Shown here piece after piece: positions 59,180-64,000 of a stretch of DNA of 64,000 bases. The stretch covers positions 62,001 to 126,000 of the forward strand of contig DASVPR010000015.1 in the NCBI GenBank assembly GCA_036389485.1, given 5' to 3'. A program made the position numbers and the translations under genes. This stretch comes from CADCVT01 sp036389485 (GTDB taxonomy: Bacteria > Actinomycetota > Thermoleophilia > Solirubrobacterales > Solirubrobacteraceae). Position 1 is the stretch's first letter. The number at the start of each line of letters is the position of its first letter. The notes beneath the pieces are model-generated. The model did not search any database, was not told the origin of the DNA, and worked only from the letters and a program-made list of their open reading frames with translations.

Positions 59180-59653
59180 GTGAGTTCTTTCTGGCCGACC
59201 GTAATTGGAGCCGCGGTCGGCGGCGCCGTTTCGCTCGCGACAACGCTGTTGGTCGAGCGTCGCCGTGACCGCGCCGCCACAAATGAGCACCGTCGCAAGT
59301 TGGTTGCAGCGGCGCGTTTGGCTGCACGCGTGATCGAGCTGGAACTTTCAGATGTGGAGTCAGTCCTGCGGGTCGCACTTCAGCGGCAACCATTCGCTTG
59401 GCCTCCCTCACCGGGGTTCGAACTACCCGGTCGTGCGTGGCGCGAGCAATCAGCGGCTCTCGGAGCCATAGTCCCGGACGCGATCTGGGATCAAGTCGCG
59501 CTTCCATATTCGTCATTTGAGTACGCCCGTCTTCTGGGCGCCGTCAATGTCTCCACGGCCCAGACATTGTTGGAGCAGGTCGCTGCGGCGACCGTAGCCC
59601 TGCGGGGGTGGTCTTCATCGGCTAGCGTGCAGACGTCCTTCCCGCGCGAATAA
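59180..59653 (+). CDS. Small single-span membrane protein in the low-GC island
   Basis: A 157-residue protein. From the GTG at 59180 it begins SSFWPTVIGAAVGGAVSLAT, a short membrane span, followed by LLVERRRDRAATNEHRRK (positive inside) and a helical cytoplasmic part with AARLAARVIELELSDVESVL. This layout is common for small island-encoded proteins of unknown role. An ATG at 59114 would extend it into the divergent nucleoid protein gene, so the GTG, 28 bases from the divergent start, is preferred. The divergent pair shares a promoter region. Confidence 0.6.
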   Translation: MSSFWPTVIGAAVGGAVSLATTLLVERRRDRAATNEHRRKLVAAARLAARVIELELSDVESVLRVALQRQPFAWPPSPGFELPGRAWREQSAALGAIVPDAIWDQVALPYSSFEYARLLGAVNVSTAQTLLEQVAAATVALRGWSSSASVQTSFPRE

Positions 59654-60188
59654 AGGCGATCGAGACGCGTCGCTGCGCGAATCGCCGCCCACTCGGGATT
59701 GCACCTACCAACCGCGATCAGCGGCCGCCGGCGGCTAGGCGGCAACTCGCCGGCCAGAGGGGAATCGTGAGCTAGGTCTGGTCGTCTTCGTCGCGGATCA
59801 AAGTGCGCTCCTTCGGCCGGCGCAGTCGCGCTGCGCGGCGCCGGGTTGAGTGGACCTGGCTTGTGCGAGTGGCACAAGACGTACGGAAGCACAGAACCGA
59901 CGCTGCGTCAGCGGCGGGTCACCCGCAGTGCCGCACCTTGCGGACTTTTCGCGCGATTGCAGCCGCTTCAGAACACCTGTTCGGCACGTCGACGCGCAGC
60001 TGGACGTCGTGGGCCCGGTGGAAGAACTGAGCCCCGGTACCCGATGCGCGAAGGCGAATGGGCCCGCAAGTGACGAAGTGCCCGATGTCGTCCGCCGTTC
60101 TGCGGAGGCCGCTCGATTGTGTGCGGCCCTGCCGGGACGGTGCCTGCAGCAACGATGAGTTCGGGGCGCCGTTACGGTCTTCAGTCGT
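59654..60188. other. Gene-poor, lower-GC stretch of 535 bases
   Basis: Short frames on both strands (for example 59850-60158 plus and 59919-60152 minus) overlap one another, lack recognisable domains and have no clear start signals. The base composition resembles the preceding island more than the flanking core. It may be decayed acquired DNA. A TACGGT box near its end belongs to the next gene. Confidence 0.5.
60173..60178 (+). promoter_or_regulatory. Candidate -10 box (TACGGT) for the VOC gene
   Basis: TACGGT ends ten bases before the ATG at 60189. The same hexamer precedes the LysR gene (45516-45521). Confidence 0.35.
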
Positions 60189-60596
60189 ATGAGCACTTCA
60201 CAGCAGTCCCAGACGACGGTCTCTCAGATCGGCGTGGCGATGTTCACCGTCGCCGACCAGGACGCCGCGCTGGCGTTCTACACGCAGAAGCTCGGCTTCG
60301 AGGTGCGTGCGGACGTGCGGTTCGGTGAGAACGACTCGATGCGCTGGCTCGAGGTCGCGCCTCCGGGGTCGGCCGCGAGGCTGGCGCTGAACCCGCCGAT
60401 GGGCGGGCAGCCGGGTGGCAGCTCGATCGGGGTCGAGACCCCGGACGTGGAGGGTGAGCACGAGCGGCTCAAGGCGATCGGCGGCGTCGACGTCGACGAC
60501 GAGCTGATGCGCGCTCCCGGGGTGCCGCTCATGTTCGCCGTGCGCGACCCGGACGGGAACAACATCTGGGTCGTCGAGGCGCCCTCGGCGGGCTAG
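60189..60596 (+). CDS. VOC-family (glyoxalase/bleomycin-resistance-like) protein
   Basis: A 135-residue protein of one VOC unit pair. VAMFTVADQDAALAFYTQKL and GFEVRADVRFG form the first half, and MFAVRDPDGNNIWVVEAP the second with the metal-binding Glu. It probably binds a metal as a homodimer, with ring-cleaving dioxygenase, glyoxalase or resistance roles possible. Codon use is again GC-rich, marking the end of the island. Its stop shares CTAG with the convergent hydrolase stop. Confidence 0.85.
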   Translation: MSTSQQSQTTVSQIGVAMFTVADQDAALAFYTQKLGFEVRADVRFGENDSMRWLEVAPPGSAARLALNPPMGGQPGGSSIGVETPDVEGEHERLKAIGGVDVDDELMRAPGVPLMFAVRDPDGNNIWVVEAPSAG

Positions 60597-61348
60597 CGAA
60601 CCGACGGCAGCTCAGCCGCCCACTCCGCGATCGCGGCCGCCCACTCGGCGCCGGCGGCCGTGACGAGGTCGTTGTGCCCGACGCCGGGGAGGACGTGCAT
60701 CCTCTTCGGCTCGGGCGCGGCGTCGTACAGCTCCTGGCCGTACATCAGCGGCACGATGTCGTCGCGGTCGCCGTGGAACACGAGCAGCGGCGCCCGCAGC
60801 GAGCGGATGCGCTCCAGCGACGGGTACGCGTCGGGCACGGCTGCGGCAGGCACGAACGGGTAGTGGCACCGGGCCATGTCGCGCACGCTGGTGAACGTGG
60901 AGACGAGGACGAGCCCGGCAGGCCGCGCCTCGAGAGCCAACGCGAGCGCGACCGCGCCGCCGAGCGACTCGCCGATGTACAGGATCCGTGTGGGATCGAC
61001 GTCGCCAAGGCGCAAGAGAACGCGCAGCGCCGCCCGGGCGTCGCGGTACGTCCCGTCCTCGCTGGCGCGGCCCGTGCTGCGACCGTAGCCGCGGTAGTCG
61101 AAGAGGAGGACGTCGAAGCCGGCGCGCTGCAACAACCCCGCGTGGAGCACGCGGTCGCCGATGTTCCCGCCGTTGCCGTGGCAGAACAGGACGTGGCCGC
61201 GCGAGGGACCGGACGCGGGGATCCACCACGCGTGCAGCCGCTCGCCGTCCTCGGTCTCCACATCGACGGTCTCGTGCGGCGTCGGCGGGACCGCCAGGAT
61301 CCGGCGCTCCGGGAAGAACAGCAGCGCATTGAGCAGCGGGCGCCTCAC
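60593..61348 (-). CDS. Alpha/beta-hydrolase (BEM46/ABHD13-like)
   Basis: A 251-residue hydrolase starting at GTG. LLFFPERRILAVPPTP at the N-terminus, VLFCHGNGGNIGDR (oxyanion HGNGGN), LLFDYRGYGRSTG, the nucleophile ILYIGESLGGAVAL, the acid VFHGDRDDIVP and PGVGHNDL (catalytic His) follow the BEM46/ABHD13 pattern. N-terminal hydrophobicity suggests membrane association. The start overlaps the ABC1 kinase stop by four bases. Substrate unknown. Confidence 0.87.
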   Translation of the reverse strand: MRRPLLNALLFFPERRILAVPPTPHETVDVETEDGERLHAWWIPASGPSRGHVLFCHGNGGNIGDRVLHAGLLQRAGFDVLLFDYRGYGRSTGRASEDGTYRDARAALRVLLRLGDVDPTRILYIGESLGGAVALALALEARPAGLVLVSTFTSVRDMARCHYPFVPAAAVPDAYPSLERIRSLRAPLLVFHGDRDDIVPLMYGQELYDAAPEPKRMHVLPGVGHNDLVTAAGAEWAAAIAEWAAELPSVR

Positions 61349-62739
61349 GTGAGCAGGGGCTCCGCGCGGCCGCGCGCCTCCCAGTACGCGCGGTCCGCGC
61401 GCCCGACCTCGCTCACCGGCTCCCACCCGAACCAGTACTCGCGGGCGATCCGGTACCAGTTCGCCGTCGAGCAAAGCCGCGCGAGGATCGCCACGACCCC
61501 GACCTCCAAACGGCGGAACATCACGTCGTCGGCGGGGACCGCCAGCTCGCGCGCCAGCGTGACGGCACCGTCCGGCGCGGCGAGCTGGCCGACGACGCGC
61601 CCGGCGAGCTCGGCGTCGATCGTGACCGGCTCGTCGACGAACAGCCACGGCTGCGTCGCGCGAGCCTGCGCCATCCAGCGGTCCATCGACGCCTTCGGCG
61701 CGTCACGGAGGTAGCCGAGCGCGCCGAGGTGCTCCCGCAGCGCCTCCAAGTCCCCGCTCTCCACCGCGAGCAGCGCCCGCGCGCCGTGCTCCATCCGCGC
61801 GCGCTCGACGCGCTTGACGCTGCCGAAGTCCAGGAACACGACGCGCCCGTCGTCACCGAGGAGATGGTTCCCCGGGTGCAGGTCGGTGTTGTACGCGCCA
61901 GCGCGGTGCATCGAGCCGTAGGCGAAGCGGTAGACGATCTCGCCATAGCGGTCGCGATCGGCACGCGGGATCTCGACGACCTCCTCGAAGCGCCGCCCGC
62001 GGACCCACTCGCTGACGAGCACGCGGCGGCGCGACAGCTCGCTCACGACCGGCGGGACGAAGACGCACGGATGGTCGCGCCACGAACGCGCGAACAGGCG
62101 CTGGTTGTCGGCCTCGAGCTCGTAGTCGACCTCCTCGAGCATCCGCTCGCGCAGCTCGCCCGCTACCACCCGCGGGTCGAGCCCCGGCGCGATGAGCTTC
62201 CCGAGCCGGATGAGCATCGCGGCGGTGCCGACGTCCGACTCCAGCGCGTCGGCCACCTCCGGGTACTGGACCTTGAGCGCGACCTCGCGCCCGTCCTTCA
62301 GCACCGCCCGATGGACCTGGCCGATCGACGCGCCGGCGGCGGTGTCGCGGTCCACGTCCGCGAGGACCTCGCCGACGGGCCGCTGCCACTCGCTCGCCAG
62401 CACGCGCTCGACGCGAGCCCACGGCATCGGCGGCGCGGAGTCGCGCAGCACCGCGAGCTTCTCCTGCCAGATCGCCCGGTACTGCGGCGGGACGGCGTCG
62501 ATCTCGATGAAGGACGCGAGCTGGCCGACCTTCATCGCGCCCCCGCGCAGCGACCCGAGGACCTCGACCGCCTGCTCGGCGAGCTGCGCCTGGTGGCGCT
62601 CGAGGATCTCCGCGCTGCGCTCCGGCGACCGGCCGATCCGCGCGGCCACACTGCCGAGCAGGCGCAGGGTGCCCGGCGCGAGCGCTGCCGTGGCGCGCGC
62701 GGCGCGGCGGGCTCGGCCGACGGGGATCCGATCTTGCAT
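61345..62739 (-). CDS. ABC1/UbiB-family atypical kinase
   Basis: A 464-residue protein. LRGGAMKVGQLASF is the KxGQ motif characteristic of the ABC1 family, AAGASIGQVHRAVLKDGREVALKVQYP the modified glycine loop and lysine, and NTDLHPGNHLLGDDGRVVFLDFGSVK the catalytic and metal-binding part. Such proteins support quinone or terpenoid lipid metabolism, with ATPase rather than protein kinase activity. Actinobacterial members are poorly defined. It overlaps the hydrolase gene and follows the propeller gene by three bases, so the three may be cotranscribed. Confidence 0.88.
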   Translation of the reverse strand: MQDRIPVGRARRAARATAALAPGTLRLLGSVAARIGRSPERSAEILERHQAQLAEQAVEVLGSLRGGAMKVGQLASFIEIDAVPPQYRAIWQEKLAVLRDSAPPMPWARVERVLASEWQRPVGEVLADVDRDTAAGASIGQVHRAVLKDGREVALKVQYPEVADALESDVGTAAMLIRLGKLIAPGLDPRVVAGELRERMLEEVDYELEADNQRLFARSWRDHPCVFVPPVVSELSRRRVLVSEWVRGRRFEEVVEIPRADRDRYGEIVYRFAYGSMHRAGAYNTDLHPGNHLLGDDGRVVFLDFGSVKRVERARMEHGARALLAVESGDLEALREHLGALGYLRDAPKASMDRWMAQARATQPWLFVDEPVTIDAELAGRVVGQLAAPDGAVTLARELAVPADDVMFRRLEVGVVAILARLCSTANWYRIAREYWFGWEPVSEVGRADRAYWEARGRAEPLLT

Positions 62740-62742
62740 CGC

Positions 62743-64000
62743 TCAGCGGCGCCTCGGCCTGACCCGGACCCGGCGGACACGGTCCGCGCACCTCCGCTCC
62801 GCGCTGCGCGTCGTGTGCCGGCGGCGGCACTCGCGGATGAAGCGGGCGCGCACGGCACGGCCGCAGCGAGCGGTGGAGGAGCGCGTCGTGTGGCGCCAGC
62901 AGCGCCGCAGCGCCCGGCGGACCTCGACGCGCTGGCGCGCGGCGACGCGCCGCTCGCGCTCCCGCAGGATCGCCGCACGGCGCCGCCGCTCGCGCTCGCG
63001 GCGCTGCTCCCGCGCCCGCTCGCGCCGCTCTCGCGCCTTCTCCCGAGCCTCCGGCGTGTTGCGCCGGCGCCGCCGCTCGCGCTCCCGCTCGCGACGCTTG
63101 CGCAGCTCGCGCCGCGCCTCGTGCGCGGGGAGCAGCGCGGTCAGCGTGTGGTGCCCGGTCTGGAAGAGGTGCCGGCCGTCGGACACGACCGGGTCGAACC
63201 AGCCGGGCGCGCGCTTGTAGAAGACGCGCCCGGTCGGGAGGCTCAGCCCGAACGTCGTCCGCTTCCCGAGGTCGGCGAAGAACACCGCCTTGCCGATGAT
63301 CGTCGCCGCGCCGGAGATCTTGCCGCCGGAGCGGAAGCGCCAGCGGACGGCGCCGCTCCGGGCGTTGAGCGCGTAGAAGTGGCCGTCGTAGGAGCCGAAG
63401 TAGACGGTCGGGCCGACGTCGGGGACGTCGTGCACGGCCGCCGACGAGTACACGTAGTGGCCGGTCTGCCGCGCCCACGCGAGCCGGCCGTTGCGGGCCG
63501 ACAGCGAGTACATCCGCCCGTCCGTGCTCCCGATGTAGACGCGGCCGAACGCGACCGCCGCGGTCGCGTAGAAGCGCCCGGAGCGGATGGCGCGCGCGGC
63601 GACGTCGGCCTCCCAGACGGGCCGCCCGTTCGACAGCCGCACGGCGTGCACGTGCCCCGCGTAGTCGCCGAAGAAGAGCTTGCCGTTCGACAACGTCGGG
63701 CTGCCCTTGATGGCGCCGTCGGCCTGGTAGCGCCACAGCGTCCGCCCGTTGTGGGCGTTGAGCGCGTAGAGCGTCCCGCCCTCGGTCCCGAAGTAGATCT
63801 TGCCGCGGTTCAGCAGCGGCGAGGACTCCGACCGGCTCCCGAGGTCGCGCGACCACTTCGTCCGCCCGTCGAGCCAGATCGACGCGACCCGTCCCGCCCG
63901 CAGCCCGCGCCGGCGCTCGAGGATCGTGACGTACATGCTGCCGCCGCCGATCGCGGGCGTCGAGGCCGCGAGGTGGCCGAGGTCGCGGCTCCAGCGGCGC
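62743..64000 (-). CDS. PQQ-like beta-propeller protein with Arg-rich tail (5' end outside window)
   Basis: The gene runs off the window at 64000, so the N-terminus is missing. The visible 419 residues begin in a propeller with repeated blades such as IYFGTEGGTLYALNAHNGRTL, LFFGDYAGHVHAVRLSNGRP, VYIGSTDGRMYSLSARNGRL and VYFGSYDGHFYALNARSG, the PQQ-like type. The last about 125 residues are extremely Arg-rich (RRERERERRRRRN-like) with a few Cys (RRCWRHT, RRCADRV), probably a charged helix. Such propellers often act outside the cytoplasm as scaffolds. Function unknown. An internal ATG at 63936 is not the start because the same blade pattern continues upstream. Confidence 0.75.
   Translation of the reverse strand, partial: RRWSRDLGHLAASTPAIGGGSMYVTILERRRGLRAGRVASIWLDGRTKWSRDLGSRSESSPLLNRGKIYFGTEGGTLYALNAHNGRTLWRYQADGAIKGSPTLSNGKLFFGDYAGHVHAVRLSNGRPVWEADVAARAIRSGRFYATAAVAFGRVYIGSTDGRMYSLSARNGRLAWARQTGHYVYSSAAVHDVPDVGPTVYFGSYDGHFYALNARSGAVRWRFRSGGKISGAATIIGKAVFFADLGKRTTFGLSLPTGRVFYKRAPGWFDPVVSDGRHLFQTGHHTLTALLPAHEARRELRKRRERERERRRRRNTPEAREKARERRERAREQRRERERRRRAAILRERERRVAARQRVEVRRALRRCWRHTTRSSTARCGRAVRARFIRECRRRHTTRSAERRCADRVRRVRVRPRRR

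Noticed and set aside
59850..60158. 102-codon plus frame in the gene-poor stretch
   Set aside because: It overlaps other frames in all phases, shows no domain or compositional bias of a gene, and has no plausible start signal.
1..64000. tRNA, rRNA, integrase or insertion sequence genes
   Set aside because: No cloverleaf-like sequence with a TTCRA arm, no rRNA-like stretch, and no protein with integrase or DDE transposase motifs was found by reading both strands.

Overview
The window looks like a chromosomal segment of a very GC-rich actinobacterium, most plausibly from the class Thermoleophilia (Solirubrobacter/Conexibacter-like). The reasons are the extreme GC bias in third codon positions, frequent GTG and TTG starts, many 4-bp ATGA/GTGA overlaps between consecutive genes, and the mixture of secreted beta-propeller proteins, LVIVD and DUF3352-type proteins and NarL/OmpR two-component systems. 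The taxonomic call is inference from gene content; no rRNA is present.

Layout. Positions 1-5028 hold the end of a probable hisC, a PPOX-fold flavoprotein and two overlapping secreted enzyme genes (an alpha/beta hydrolase and a GH36-like glycosidase). Positions 5067-8624 form an aromatic amino acid operon, aroF-tyrA-aroA, preceded by a 24-codon open frame rich in Phe, Tyr and Trp codons and a foldable leader: a candidate attenuator. A secreted seven-repeat propeller gene lies inverted between aroA and the housekeeping run cmk-der-DUF3352-metK-priA. A decayed MOSC gene sits between metK and priA.

Positions 17622-28599 carry envelope and regulatory functions: a YihY-type membrane protein, a helical-repeat exported protein, a secreted glycosidase, an ECF sigma/anti-sigma pair with a recognisable promoter that is also found upstream of the preceding gene, and an OmpR-type two-component system followed by a lipoprotein and a MacB-like efflux system with matching direct-repeat operators. 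Positions 28601-35304 contain def-fmt-rsmB-zinc ribbon-rpe, followed by a receiver-only protein and a NarL-type kinase/regulator pair. Positions 35357-39803 hold an AI-2E-type transporter, a TolB-like exported protein, a palindromic 23-bp tandem repeat, and a two-gene cassette (DUF5678-type protein plus single-domain retropepsin-like protein).

Positions 39813-49733 hold a PhoD-like phosphatase, a class IV aminotransferase, an FAD disulfide reductase with a VOC protein divergent from a LysR gene, a sulfotransferase, an LVIVD-repeat protein and a DHFR-fold protein. Positions 49735-57819 are an envelope glycan region (GT2, methyltransferase, flippase, two polytopic glycosyltransferases), ending with a frameshifted cation exchanger gene. 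Positions 57820-60188 are visibly less GC-rich and carry a 37-kDa nucleoid-associated protein, a small membrane protein and gene-poor DNA, consistent with acquired DNA. The window closes with a VOC protein, an alpha/beta hydrolase, an ABC1-family kinase and a partial PQQ-like propeller protein with an arginine-rich tail.

The most notable regulatory signals are the aromatic leader upstream of aroF, the shared ECF promoter, the 11-bp-spaced TTCAG repeats, and a recurrent TAnnnT box placed 6-12 nt before start codons, which suggests extensive leaderless transcription.
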